Positions 52,686 to 62,121 of a stretch of DNA of 64,000 nt are shown here, piece after piece. The translations under genes and the position numbers were made by a program. The notes under the pieces were generated by a model that worked only from the letters and a program-made list of their open reading frames with translations, made no database searches and was not told the origin of the DNA. Each line of letters starts with the position of its first letter. The first letter of the stretch is position 1. The DNA is from CAXBCP01 sp963974055 (GTDB lineage: Bacteria > Pseudomonadota > Alphaproteobacteria > MPNO01 > UBA830), in assembly GCA_963974055.1 (NCBI GenBank), contig CAXBCP010000001.1, forward strand, positions 62,001 to 126,000. The letters are read 5' to 3'.

Positions 52686-54500
52686 TTGATAGACGCCGCC
52701 AAAAAACTGAATGCCATGATCGACCGCCGGTCCAAGCAGCAATTCGCCCTGCTGTTGCTGCCGATGCTGTTCGTTGCGGTGCTCGAAATGGTGAGCCTGG
52801 GCATGATTCTCCCGGTCATACAGATCGTGCTGTTTGGTGGCGAAGGTGGCGTGCTTGCAGAAATACTGAAACCGATCCTGCCCGGCAGCGGCGATGGCGG
52901 CGCGCGCAGTCTGATTGTTTCGGTTGCCTTTTGCGGTCTGTTTGCGGTCAAAAGCTTGCTTCTGTTCGTAATGATCTTCGTGATCAATCGGACCGTGTAC
53001 CGCAAGGTAACGCAGTTCTCTGCTGATTTGTTCAATCTCTATCTGCACCGACCGCTGAGGTTCCATCTTGAACGCAATACAGCGGAGATTCTCCGAAACC
53101 TAATGTCGGGTGCGTCGCTGACCTTCGAAGCGATCCGCCATGTTTTGCTGATCGCTCTCGAAGGACTGTTGATGCTTTCCGCGATCGTTCTGCTGTTTCT
53201 TGTCGAGCCTTGGATCACGCTCCTAATGGCCGGAACATTGTGCTCTGTCGCCCTCGTCTTTTATCTCTTCATCTCGCCGGTCTTTCGACACTGGGGCGCT
53301 CGGCAGCAGGCGCTTGAAGGTGACATGATAAAATGGATCATGCAGGCGTTTTCAAGTATCCGCGATATCAAGGTGTTCAACTCCTACGGGTTTCTGGACC
53401 GCGGCATTCGGGAAATCGTCGCACATCGGGCGCGTTATCAAACCTATTCGGTTTCGACGATGCATGTGCCGAGACTGGTTCTCGAGACGATTGTTGTTGT
53501 CGGCTTCATGCTGTTCGTCGGTTTGCTATCGGCATCCGACACCCCGCGCGATCAAATCGTCGCAACGCTCGGCGTATTCGGTATGGCAGCGATTCGGATA
53601 CTTCCCTCGCTGAACCGAATTCTTTCGAGCGGTACGGAACTGCGCCAGAGATCGGCGTATATCGACACCCTCTACCGGGACTGGATGGACGGTCACTCGG
53701 ATCGCGAAGCCGATACCAGCGTCTCCGGGGCGGCGCCCGTAAATTATACGGACCGAATCGAGTTGAATGACGTTGGATTTAGCTACGCCCAGGCCGACCG
53801 GGCGGCACTTATTGGCATCGATCTCTCGATCCGCAAAGGTGAGTCCGTTGGTTTCGTCGGGCCGTCGGGCGGCGGGAAATCGACCCTCATCGACGTTGTT
53901 CTCGGGTTGCTGGAACCGTCGAGCGGAAGTGTATTGGTCGATGGCATAGATATTGCCACCGATCTAACCGGATGGCGCAGCAGGATCGGCTTCGTACCGC
54001 AGCAGATTTATCTGCTCGACGATACGATCAGGCGGAACATCGCCTTTGGCATTCCCGATACGGAAGTCGACCAAGCGCGGTTCGAAGACGCCGTTCGGCT
54101 GGCTTATCTGGATGACGTTGTTGCCGCGCTACCCAACGGCGTCGATACGGTGATCGGCGAACAGGGTACTCGCATGTCCGGAGGGCAGCGTCAGAGAATT
54201 GCCATCGCCCGGGCGCTGTATCGCGATCCCGATATCCTTGTCTTTGACGAGGCGACTTCGGCGCTCGACACGGTGTCGGAATCTGAAATCACGCGGGCGA
54301 TCGAAACCCTGGCGCGCTCGCGGACGGTGCTGATCATTGCTCACCGGCTGAGCACGGTCAAAAACTGCGACCGGATCGTTTTCATTCAGAACGGGAAAAT
54401 AGCCGACCACGGCGAATTCGAAGAGTTATGCTCCCGAAACGCCGATTTCGCCCGCCTCGCAACCATTGGTGCTGCCGGCGATCCGGGCACCGACGCGTGA
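52686..54500 (+). CDS. ABC exporter, fused permease-ATPase (flippase-like)
   Basis: A 604-residue half-transporter of the MsbA/PglK type. Residues about 20-320 hold six membrane helices (LLLLPMLFVAVLEMVSLGMILPVI is the first). The ATPase domain has Walker A VGFVGPSGGGKST, signature MSGGQRQRIAIARAL, Walker B ILVFDEATSALD and the switch His in IAHRLSTVKNC. TTG at 52686 with AAGGCG upstream is the likely start; ATG at 52716 is an alternative. It probably flips a lipid-linked glycan of this island. Confidence 0.92.
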   Translation: MIDAAKKLNAMIDRRSKQQFALLLLPMLFVAVLEMVSLGMILPVIQIVLFGGEGGVLAEILKPILPGSGDGGARSLIVSVAFCGLFAVKSLLLFVMIFVINRTVYRKVTQFSADLFNLYLHRPLRFHLERNTAEILRNLMSGASLTFEAIRHVLLIALEGLLMLSAIVLLFLVEPWITLLMAGTLCSVALVFYLFISPVFRHWGARQQALEGDMIKWIMQAFSSIRDIKVFNSYGFLDRGIREIVAHRARYQTYSVSTMHVPRLVLETIVVVGFMLFVGLLSASDTPRDQIVATLGVFGMAAIRILPSLNRILSSGTELRQRSAYIDTLYRDWMDGHSDREADTSVSGAAPVNYTDRIELNDVGFSYAQADRAALIGIDLSIRKGESVGFVGPSGGGKSTLIDVVLGLLEPSSGSVLVDGIDIATDLTGWRSRIGFVPQQIYLLDDTIRRNIAFGIPDTEVDQARFEDAVRLAYLDDVVAALPNGVDTVIGEQGTRMSGGQRQRIAIARALYRDPDILVFDEATSALDTVSESEITRAIETLARSRTVLIIAHRLSTVKNCDRIVFIQNGKIADHGEFEELCSRNADFARLATIGAAGDPGTDA

Positions 54501-55306
54501 AACACGCGATTTCGAATATCGCCCTTACGGCGTATCGCCACGCAGATGAACTGTCGCGTCTTGCGGCGCTCGGACTCGATGGCATCGAGGTCGCGCCGAG
54601 CCGGGTCTGGGAAAATACCTGGGACGGGCTCGATGCCGTCCAGGTTTCGACATACAGAAGACAGGTCGAATCCGCGGGACTCGAGGTTGTCGGTCTGCAC
54701 TCCTTGCTTTTCGATCATCCGGAACTCGAACTCTTCGGGGACCGGGACCACCGTGATCGCCTGCTCGAATTCTTTGTGCATCTATCGGCTGTCTGCCGCG
54801 ATCTCGGCGGGCGCACGCTGATCTGGGGAGGGGGACGGAGGCGCGGCAAGGTGCCGATGGAGGAGGCGATCGACCGGGCGATCGATTTTTTCACTGTTCT
54901 CGCAGACCGGATCGACGGCCATGGGACGTGTTTTTGTATCGAACCGCTTGGTCACAATGACACCGATTTTATTCATTCGGTCCTGGAGTCCAAGCGTATC
55001 GTCGAAGCAGTTGGCCGCCCGGGTCTCAAGGTACAGATCGATGCCAAGGCCCTTGTGGCCGGCGAAGAACTGGCGCTTGAAACCTTTCGCGCGGTTGCCG
55101 GCGACCTGGTCCACTACCATGCCAACGAGCCTGGCTTCGGGGTTCTCGGGTCTTCCGGAAAGATCGACCATCATGCCGCCGGGAAATTTCTCATGGAAAT
55201 CGGTTATGTCGGATATGCATCGATTGAACAAAAGATGATCGGGGAGGAAAATCCTCTGGGTGCGATCGGAAAAAGCGTATCCCTGCTTAAGGAAGCCTAC
55301 GGATGA
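54497..55306 (+). CDS. Sugar phosphate isomerase/epimerase (xylose isomerase-like TIM barrel)
   Basis: A 269-residue TIM-barrel protein: SNIALTAYRHADELSRLAALGLDGIEVAPSRVWEN at the start, GLEVVGLHSLLFDHPELELFG, FCIEPLGHNDTDFIHS (metal-site Glu) and QIDAKALVAGEELALE. The GTG start overlaps the ABC gene stop by 4 bp. Such proteins isomerise or epimerise sugars or keto-sugar intermediates. It groups with the SDR and the two Gfo/Idh/MocA genes downstream. Confidence 0.82.
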   Translation: MKHAISNIALTAYRHADELSRLAALGLDGIEVAPSRVWENTWDGLDAVQVSTYRRQVESAGLEVVGLHSLLFDHPELELFGDRDHRDRLLEFFVHLSAVCRDLGGRTLIWGGGRRRGKVPMEEAIDRAIDFFTVLADRIDGHGTCFCIEPLGHNDTDFIHSVLESKRIVEAVGRPGLKVQIDAKALVAGEELALETFRAVAGDLVHYHANEPGFGVLGSSGKIDHHAAGKFLMEIGYVGYASIEQKMIGEENPLGAIGKSVSLLKEAYG

Positions 55307-56076
55307 GCGACGATTTCGCACGGCCCGACTGGGTGCCGCAGCTTGCTGCGGGACAACGGGTTCTGGTGACCGGCGCGACCGGTGGGCTGGGCTCGGCGCT
55401 TGTCGCCATGCTGCTTGAAGGGCCGGATTGCACCGTGGGCGCACACGGATCGTCGCAGGTGTTTACGTCGGAAGATGCCCGCGTCGTCCCACTGCAGGCG
55501 GATTTTACCGACGAAGAAAGCTGTTCGGCACTAGTCGCCGAATTCTGTGACCGGGCCGGCGGGATCGACGCGCTGGTCGTGCTGTCCGGGGCGATCCGCT
55601 TCAGCGGGCATTGGAACGAAATGTCGGGGCATGACTGGGAACGGGAAATCGCGATCAATCTGAACCAGCCGGCATTTCTTGCCCGTGCGGCCCTGCGGCG
55701 GATGAAGGCGCAGGGAACCGGTGGGCGAATCCTGCTGACGGGCACCGAATCCGCACTACATGGCGGCAGTCCGACATCGTTCCCCTATGCCATCGCGAAG
55801 CGCGGCACCGAGGCGATGGTCCAGGGGCTTGCCCGCGAAGGGGCGCCCGACGGCATTCTTGTGAACGGGCTACGCCTCGGATTCATCGAAAGCGGGTTTC
55901 ACCAGCGCTGGCATAACCGGACCGACGCCCAAATGGCGGAGCGTGCCCACCTGGTACCGTTGAAACGCGGCGGCCATCCGGACGAAGCGGCAGCCCTGAT
56001 GATCTATCTGATGTCGGGCTGGGGCAGCTTCATCACCGGTCAGATGATTCCGCTGACGGGCGGGGACTGGCTCTAG
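55303..56076 (+). CDS. SDR family oxidoreductase
   Basis: A 257-residue short-chain dehydrogenase. The cofactor motif is VLVTGATGGLGSALVAMLLEG and the active site is SALHGGSPTSFPYAIAKRGTEAM, with the YxxxK pair. The C-terminal stretch GWGSFITGQMIPLTGGDWL is standard for the family. It overlaps the isomerase gene by 4 bp (ATGA). It probably interconverts hydroxyl and keto groups of a sugar in the same pathway. Confidence 0.9.
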   Translation: MSDDFARPDWVPQLAAGQRVLVTGATGGLGSALVAMLLEGPDCTVGAHGSSQVFTSEDARVVPLQADFTDEESCSALVAEFCDRAGGIDALVVLSGAIRFSGHWNEMSGHDWEREIAINLNQPAFLARAALRRMKAQGTGGRILLTGTESALHGGSPTSFPYAIAKRGTEAMVQGLAREGAPDGILVNGLRLGFIESGFHQRWHNRTDAQMAERAHLVPLKRGGHPDEAAALMIYLMSGWGSFITGQMIPLTGGDWL

Positions 56077-56078
56077 GC

Positions 56079-57671
56079 GTGACTGTCCTGCTGCGCCGTT
56101 CCGGCGCCCTTCCGAAAGACGGTAGTTTCGGGTGCTGGCTTGCCGTCACCGGAACCGCCGTCGATCTGCCGGCCAGCCGCCATTTGCCGGATTTGCCGCG
56201 GCGGCTGCAGACCTGTTTTGACGGTATTCGCGATGCCTGGCTGGTACTGGCGCGTGATATTGGTGTTTCGGAAACCGGCGCGCTTACGGACACCGCGACC
56301 GGTGCGGCATATATAAACGATTTCGGATTGATGCTTGCCTGGAGCGACCTTGTCCGCGTGCTGGCGGGGGAGGAGGAACGGACTCTGGTTGTCTGTGACG
56401 ACCCGTGGCTGTTCCGGCATCTTGCTGCCCTGCCCGGTGTGGATGCCGGGAACCCGCCATTGATCTGGCCGGTGGCTGTTCGCCTGTATCTCCGTGGTTA
56501 TGCGTCGCGCTTAAAACTCGGATTGCGCCTCGCGCGAACAGTTCGTGCCCTGAAGCCCACCCGCCGCGCCGCTCAGCCAGGCAATCCCGCAATTGTTGTC
56601 TATGGGCATCCCAAAAGCGATGCGGACGGCAACGATGCGTATTTCGGATCCCTGATGAAGGAATTGCCGGATCTCGGCCGTGCGATTCATGTCGATTGCG
56701 GAGCCGCCCGGGCCAGAGAATTGTGCAGGGACGGCCGCAGTTTCAGTCTGCATGGGTGGGGTAGTTCGCTCTTTGCGATGTCGCTTTTATTCGTTCGCTG
56801 GTGTCCCGGAGAGAACCTGACCCGCCTGCCTGAAAGCTGGTTGTTGCGGCGCGCCGCAGCCTTCGAGAACAGCGGCGGGGCGCTGGCAATGACGCGGTGG
56901 CAGGCGCATTGCCAGACGCGCTGGATCGCGGCGACGAAACCCCGCGTTGTCGCGTGGCCGTGGGAAAACCATCCCTGGGAACGGAGTATGGCGCGCATTG
57001 CCCATAAACACGGGGTTTTGAGCATCGGATACCAGCATGCCGTTATCGGCCGCCATCAGTTCAATTTCAGCCCGGCAAGCAATCCCGATGGCGATCAAAG
57101 CCTGCCCGACCGGATCATGTGCAACGGGCCGGCCTATCGCGATCAACTTGTCGAACTGGGGTACGATCCGGCGCGCCTGGAGATCGGGGGCGCTTTCCGG
57201 ATCAGCGAGCATAGCACGGCCTATCGCGATCCGGACGGCCCGGTGTATGTGGCTCTTTCATCCATAACGTCGATTTCGCGCCAGATGCTGGACGCTGTAT
57301 CGGCGGCGGGGCTTTCCGGCATCCCCTTCGTCGTCAAGGATCATCCGCTCTATCCGGTTGCGGTGACCGAGACCCCCAATCTGAAGCGCACGCCGCTGAC
57401 AATCCCGGAGAGCGCGGGATTGCGGGCCGTTCTGTACAGCACGGGCACCACCGGGCTCGAAGGGTTGCTCGCGGGTGTGCCGACCTACCGGTTCCTGCCG
57501 GCAGACCGGATTGCGCCGGATATCCTGCCGGAAAGCGTGTCGGTTTCCGAATGTACGGCAACGGAAACCGCGAGCGTCCTGACGACGCCGAAAGCGTCTC
57601 AGCCGATCGAATGGGCGGCAATAATGTCCCCTGTGAACTTGGACCTCTGGCGTTCAACGCTCGCGCGTTAG
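56079..57671 (+). CDS. GT-B-like surface glycan protein of unknown specificity
   Basis: A 530-residue protein. The second half resembles capsular GT-B enzymes: PRVVAWPWENHPWERSMARIAHKHGVLSIGYQHAVIGRHQFNF, then PDRIMCNGPAYRDQLVELGY, GPVYVALSSITSISRQML, PFVVKDHPLYPVAV and LYSTGTTGLEGLLAGVPTYRFLPAD. The first half is less familiar. The start is GTG at 56079. A glycosyltransferase role using a CMP- or UDP-sugar is likely. Confidence 0.65.
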   Translation: MTVLLRRSGALPKDGSFGCWLAVTGTAVDLPASRHLPDLPRRLQTCFDGIRDAWLVLARDIGVSETGALTDTATGAAYINDFGLMLAWSDLVRVLAGEEERTLVVCDDPWLFRHLAALPGVDAGNPPLIWPVAVRLYLRGYASRLKLGLRLARTVRALKPTRRAAQPGNPAIVVYGHPKSDADGNDAYFGSLMKELPDLGRAIHVDCGAARARELCRDGRSFSLHGWGSSLFAMSLLFVRWCPGENLTRLPESWLLRRAAAFENSGGALAMTRWQAHCQTRWIAATKPRVVAWPWENHPWERSMARIAHKHGVLSIGYQHAVIGRHQFNFSPASNPDGDQSLPDRIMCNGPAYRDQLVELGYDPARLEIGGAFRISEHSTAYRDPDGPVYVALSSITSISRQMLDAVSAAGLSGIPFVVKDHPLYPVAVTETPNLKRTPLTIPESAGLRAVLYSTGTTGLEGLLAGVPTYRFLPADRIAPDILPESVSVSECTATETASVLTTPKASQPIEWAAIMSPVNLDLWRSTLAR

Positions 57672-57764
57672 GTCGGAATATGGTAGCCACAGGTCCACAA
57701 CAATATGTCCCGCCCCCGATGGGCCGGATCGTGCCTCCCGCGGCAGTGAAACGAGGTTTCAGGC

Positions 57765-58964
57765 TTGGCCAAATTTATCTGTAAGCACCCCTGGGCGCAT
57801 TTCGAGGTGAACAACCCGAACGGGAACGTCACCATGTGCTGCAACAACGACACCGTTCTCGGCAATGTGAATGAGCAGCCGATCGACGAGATCTGGAATG
57901 GCGAAGGCTTTACCCGGATGCGCAAGCGTATGGTTGAAGAAGGCGCCCATGCATTCTGCCCTCATACCTGCCCGGTGCTCCAAGGCGGCAAGAAATATGA
58001 AAATCTCGATTGGTACAAGGACCTGGATCCGGAAGGCCCTATACGCCTTAACGCCGAACACAACGAAGCGGAATACGATACGCAAAAAACGGTGCTGGAC
58101 TCGAAGCCCCGCTGGGTGCGTTTTACGTATTCCTATGCCTGCAACCTGGATTGCTATCACTGTTATCAGCGCGAAGACGCGACGCTGAGCTATAAGCTGC
58201 CCGAAGGTTTTATGGCGCAGCTTCCGGAATATGTCGAAACCGCGCAGATTGTTTATCCGTTCGGTGGAGAGCCGTTTTTCTTCTCGCCTGTGATCGATTT
58301 CCTTAAGGATCACAACGCCAATACGGAAACGCGGTTTTTTCTGATTACCAATGCGACCCTGCTGACCGACAAGGTATTCGGCATTCTGGAGCGGCTGCCG
58401 ATCAGCACCATGGCGGCATCCCTTGATGCGGCAACCGCGCTGAGTTTCGATCTGTTGCGCGTGCGGGGCCGCAATGCGAATTGGGAACAGGTCATGGCGA
58501 ATATGGCTAAATTGTCTGATCTGAAGAAGCGCAAGGGGTTTGAATTTACGGTCTCGATGACGCTGAACACGGTCAATGCGTCGGAGATCGAAGAATTCGT
58601 CGATCTCGCCCTTGGCTTCGATGCAGAGCCGCTGATCATGCTGGTTGCGAATCCTTATCTGACCGGCGAATTCCAGAAAAAATTTCTGACCTTTACCGAT
58701 GCGCAATTCGCGGATATGGCGCGCCAGATCGACAGCGGCCTGGCGAAAGTACGTGCCCGGGGATTCAGCGATGCCGAGATTTATCTTGAGCAGCTCGCTC
58801 TTCATTTGAAACTCCACCGCGAAGGCGACAACGACCCGATGCGTTTCGCGACCAAAAACGCGGCGCGCCGGGTTTTCAGGCATTTGCCGGAACAGGTCCA
58901 GGATCCGTTGCGACGGGTCGTCCAGAACCGCCGCCGCAAGGCCCTGGAACGCGCCAAGCGATAA
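57765..58964 (+). CDS. Radical SAM protein with N-terminal SPASM-like segment
   Basis: A 399-residue radical SAM protein with an odd order. A cysteine-rich SPASM/twitch-like stretch comes first (FICKHPWAHFEVNNPNGNVTMCCNN, then FCPHTCPVLQGG, within residues about 4-75). The SAM-cluster motif follows at about 124-132 (YSYACNLDCYHCYQ). Later stretches are IVYPFGGEPFFFSPVIDFL and FFLITNATLL. In most peptide-modifying enzymes the SPASM domain is C-terminal. The start is TTG at 57765. The methyltransferase gene follows 16 bp on. Confidence 0.82.
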   Translation: MAKFICKHPWAHFEVNNPNGNVTMCCNNDTVLGNVNEQPIDEIWNGEGFTRMRKRMVEEGAHAFCPHTCPVLQGGKKYENLDWYKDLDPEGPIRLNAEHNEAEYDTQKTVLDSKPRWVRFTYSYACNLDCYHCYQREDATLSYKLPEGFMAQLPEYVETAQIVYPFGGEPFFFSPVIDFLKDHNANTETRFFLITNATLLTDKVFGILERLPISTMAASLDAATALSFDLLRVRGRNANWEQVMANMAKLSDLKKRKGFEFTVSMTLNTVNASEIEEFVDLALGFDAEPLIMLVANPYLTGEFQKKFLTFTDAQFADMARQIDSGLAKVRARGFSDAEIYLEQLALHLKLHREGDNDPMRFATKNAARRVFRHLPEQVQDPLRRVVQNRRRKALERAKR

Positions 58965-58980
58965 ACGGAACCGAGTTCAG

Positions 58981-59910
58981 ATGGTATATCCCGACGCCCC
59001 GGCCGGTCCGGCCGACGAGCCGACAAAAGGCGATATCCAGGATTTCTGGAAGACTGTTTACAAGACCGCCTATACCGAGCACGATTCGGGGCTGACCCGC
59101 GAAAGCCTGCTGGAGGCAATCGACCAGCTCGAGGATATGTTTCGTTTTCGGGAGCATATGGCGACGGTCGAAATGGATCTGTCGGCGCTTGCCGGGCTGA
59201 ACATTCTGGAGGTCGGGTCGGGTGCAGGCGGCCATTCGGCGATGTTCGCGCGCAACGGTGCGCGGATGACGAGCTGCGATATTACCGTCGAGCGTGCGGC
59301 CGAAACCCGGCGCAAGTTCGACCTCCTGGACGATCTGGCGATCGGCTGCACCGCGATGCAGGCGGACGCCGAAAACCTGCCGTTTCCCGACGGCCATTTC
59401 GATATCGTGTATTCGAACGGGGTCCTGCACCATACCAACGATACCGACCGCGCGATCGCCGAGGTGTACCGGGTTCTTAAACCCGGTGGGCGCGCCGTGA
59501 TCATGCTGTATTGCAAGGATTCGTTTGATTACTGGTTCAATTACTGGTTCTGCCGTGGCTTGCTCTGCGGTGCGATGTTCCGGTCGCGTAACTGGCTGGG
59601 ACACGCAACCGAATGGATCGGCCATAGCGATAAAACGGCCGTAAACCCGATCACGCGCTGTTACACGTCCCGCCAGATCCGCCAAATGTTTTCGCAGTTT
59701 GGGAATCTCGGGTTCCGTAAATCGGAATTTTATTTCTATCTGATTCCCAAGCTCGGCCGGATTTACCGCCGCTGGCAGATCAGGCATTACGGCACCCATC
59801 CGGGCGGCTCGATCGTCTATGGCGAACCGTGGCCGATCTGGTCGCCCCTGGAAAGCTGGCTTGGCAAACGTATCGGCTGGGTCTGGTTCATAAACGCCGA
59901 AAAGAAATGA
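58981..59910 (+). CDS. Class I SAM-dependent methyltransferase
   Basis: A 309-residue methyltransferase with motif I ILEVGSGAGGHSAMFARNGARMTSCDITVERA, motif II FDIVYSNGVLHHTNDTDRAI and motif III VLKPGGRAVIMLYCKDSFDYWFNYWF. A C-terminal extension with several aromatic residues follows. By position it works with the radical SAM protein before it or on the sugar made by the next genes. Confidence 0.87.
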   Translation: MVYPDAPAGPADEPTKGDIQDFWKTVYKTAYTEHDSGLTRESLLEAIDQLEDMFRFREHMATVEMDLSALAGLNILEVGSGAGGHSAMFARNGARMTSCDITVERAAETRRKFDLLDDLAIGCTAMQADAENLPFPDGHFDIVYSNGVLHHTNDTDRAIAEVYRVLKPGGRAVIMLYCKDSFDYWFNYWFCRGLLCGAMFRSRNWLGHATEWIGHSDKTAVNPITRCYTSRQIRQMFSQFGNLGFRKSEFYFYLIPKLGRIYRRWQIRHYGTHPGGSIVYGEPWPIWSPLESWLGKRIGWVWFINAEKK

Positions 59911-59953
59911 TGATATTTCCTTGTAAATGTTTTTGGCCGCAGAGCTGCCTGTC

Positions 59954-61054
59954 ATGAGCGATCTCAATATTGCGCTCGTCGGGTGCGGGCGAATTTCCGG
60001 CCATCACGCACAGTCGATTAACCAGGTTGACGGTATCCGGCTGGCGGCGGTCTGCGACCTGGTGTCCGACCGGGCGACGGATTATGCCAGAGCGCACAAC
60101 GTTCCCGCCTTTGAAAGCTATCACGAGATGCTTGCCCAGGTTCCCGAGATCGATATCGTTTCGATCAACACCCCATCCGGAATGCATCACGAACATGCGC
60201 TCGACATGATTGAACGCTACGGCAAGAACGTGGTCGTCGAAAAGCCTACCTTCATGCGCCCGTCCCAGCTCGATTCCGCGCTCGCGGCAGCCGAAAGCGC
60301 CGGGGTCCGGGTCTTTCCTGTCTTTCAGAACCGTTACAACAAGGCTGTCGCCCGCGTCCGGAGCGCCTTGCGGGATGGCGAGCTCGGCGATATTCGTACC
60401 GTTTCGGTGCGGCTGCGCTGGTGCCGTCCGCAACGGTATTACGATATGGCACCCTGGCGCGGGACGTTCTCGCATGACGGCGGCGCGCTGACCAATCAGA
60501 CTATCCATCATGTCGATCTGTTGCGTCATCTCGGCGGCGATGTGCGTCGCGTGAACGCGGTTATGCGAACCTTCGGCGCCGATATCGAGGTCGAAGATAC
60601 GACGGTCGCTACGATAGAATACGCCTCCGGCGCGATCGGCACGCTTGAGTCCACGACAGCTGCCCGCCCGGACGACTTCGAGGCTTCGATCTCTCTGGTC
60701 TGTTCCGAGGGTCTCGCCCAGATCGGCGGTATCGCCGTCAACGAGTTACAGATATTCACGCCCGACCCGGATGCCTGCGCACCCAACAGCGAAGATTTCG
60801 TCGGAATCGAGGGCCATGGCGCGGTATACGGGTACGGACACAGTGCGATGTATGCCGATATCGTCAGCGCGTTCAGAAATAACGACGATTATCCGGTTTC
60901 GGCAGGCGATTGCCGGGATACGTTGAAGCTGTTGCATGCGTTTTACAGGTCCGACGAAGCCGGCGGTTGGGTCGATGTCGACAGCGATGCGGAATCCGGC
61001 CGGCTAGGACGGCCTGACGACGCGATTTCCGCGATTTACAGAACCCCGGCGTGA
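59954..61054 (+). CDS. Gfo/Idh/MocA family oxidoreductase, copy 1
   Basis: A 366-residue NAD(P)-dependent sugar oxidoreductase. The Rossmann motif is IALVGCGRISGHHAQSI, and the EKP motif is VVVEKPTFMRPSQL. The substrate domain has GGALTNQTIHHVDLLRHLGGDV. ATG at 59954 is chosen over the frame start at 59927. The stop overlaps copy 2 by 4 bp (GTGA). Pairs of such enzymes occur in the synthesis of 3-amino or C4-modified sugars, for example the WbpB-like C3 oxidation of UDP-hexosaminuronic acids. Confidence 0.9.
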   Translation: MSDLNIALVGCGRISGHHAQSINQVDGIRLAAVCDLVSDRATDYARAHNVPAFESYHEMLAQVPEIDIVSINTPSGMHHEHALDMIERYGKNVVVEKPTFMRPSQLDSALAAAESAGVRVFPVFQNRYNKAVARVRSALRDGELGDIRTVSVRLRWCRPQRYYDMAPWRGTFSHDGGALTNQTIHHVDLLRHLGGDVRRVNAVMRTFGADIEVEDTTVATIEYASGAIGTLESTTAARPDDFEASISLVCSEGLAQIGGIAVNELQIFTPDPDACAPNSEDFVGIEGHGAVYGYGHSAMYADIVSAFRNNDDYPVSAGDCRDTLKLLHAFYRSDEAGGWVDVDSDAESGRLGRPDDAISAIYRTPA

Positions 61055-62121
61055 CGTCAGCCCTGCGCATCGGCATTGCCGGGTACGGCGTCGTTGGCAA
61101 ACGTCGCCGAAACGTCGCCGATCAACGTGGTGATATGACAGTGGTCGCCGTCTGCGATCAGTATTTTGACGCCGCCGGCGAGATGGAAGACGGGGTTCGG
61201 TATTACCCGCATTACCGCGACCTGCTGGGTGAGGAACTGGACGCCCTGTTTGTCAGCATAAGCAACGACATGGCTGCGGAGGTTACGATCGCCGGGCTTG
61301 AGCGCGGGTTACACGTGTTCTGCGAGAAGCCTCCAGGTCGAAACGTGGAAGATATCGCGCGCGTCATGACCGCGACGGCAAAACGCCCGGATCAAAAACT
61401 GAAATACGGGTTTAACCACCGCTATCACGATTCGGTTCGCGAAGCGCTGGACCTTCTGGCGTCGGGCGAATTGGGCCGGGTCGTCAACATGAAAGGCGTT
61501 TACGGAAAATCCCAGCTGGTGACGTTCGGTCAGACGTCGTGGCGGACGGACCGTGCCCTGGCCGGCGGCGGGGTCCTGCTCGATCAGGGTATCCATATGG
61601 TCGACCTGATCCGTCTGTTCGGCGGTGAGTTCGAAGAAGTGCACAGTTTCATTTCGAACGATTACTGGAAGCATGACGTAGAGGACAACGCCTATGCATT
61701 GATGCGGAGCGATAGCGGCGTTGTGGCGATGCTGCATTCCTCGGCAACCCAGTGGCGTCACCGTTTCAATCTCGATATCACCCTGGAAAAAGGATCGATC
61801 GTTCTGTCGGGCATCCTGTCGGGGTCTAAAAGCTATGGCGCCGAAACGCTGACAGTTGCACGCGCCGGCGACGATGACATGGGCGATCCGCTTGAACAGA
61901 ACACCCGGTACAACACCGACCCGTCCTGGGCTGCCGAGATCGACGAGTTTGCCGGGGCAATCGCCAATGGTACGGAGATCGTTCACGGATCCGTCGACGA
62001 CGCCTACAGGACGATGGAACTTGTATACCGGATTTACGCCGCCGACCCAGAATGGCGGGCCCGCTGGAATCTGCCTGCTGTGCCGTCATCGAAAAACCCA
62101 ACCAAAGGAAGCGATGAATGA
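61051..62121 (+). CDS. Gfo/Idh/MocA family oxidoreductase, copy 2
   Basis: A 356-residue oxidoreductase. Motifs are IGIAGYGVVGKRRRNVA, VFCEKPPGRNVEDIARVM (EKP) and GGGVLLDQGIHMVDLIRLFGGEFEEV. GTG starts within the stop of copy 1, so both are made together. The sequence differs clearly from copy 1, so the pair probably acts on successive intermediates. The second KdsB-like gene overlaps its end by 4 bp. Confidence 0.9.
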   Translation: MTSALRIGIAGYGVVGKRRRNVADQRGDMTVVAVCDQYFDAAGEMEDGVRYYPHYRDLLGEELDALFVSISNDMAAEVTIAGLERGLHVFCEKPPGRNVEDIARVMTATAKRPDQKLKYGFNHRYHDSVREALDLLASGELGRVVNMKGVYGKSQLVTFGQTSWRTDRALAGGGVLLDQGIHMVDLIRLFGGEFEEVHSFISNDYWKHDVEDNAYALMRSDSGVVAMLHSSATQWRHRFNLDITLEKGSIVLSGILSGSKSYGAETLTVARAGDDDMGDPLEQNTRYNTDPSWAAEIDEFAGAIANGTEIVHGSVDDAYRTMELVYRIYAADPEWRARWNLPAVPSSKNPTKGSDE

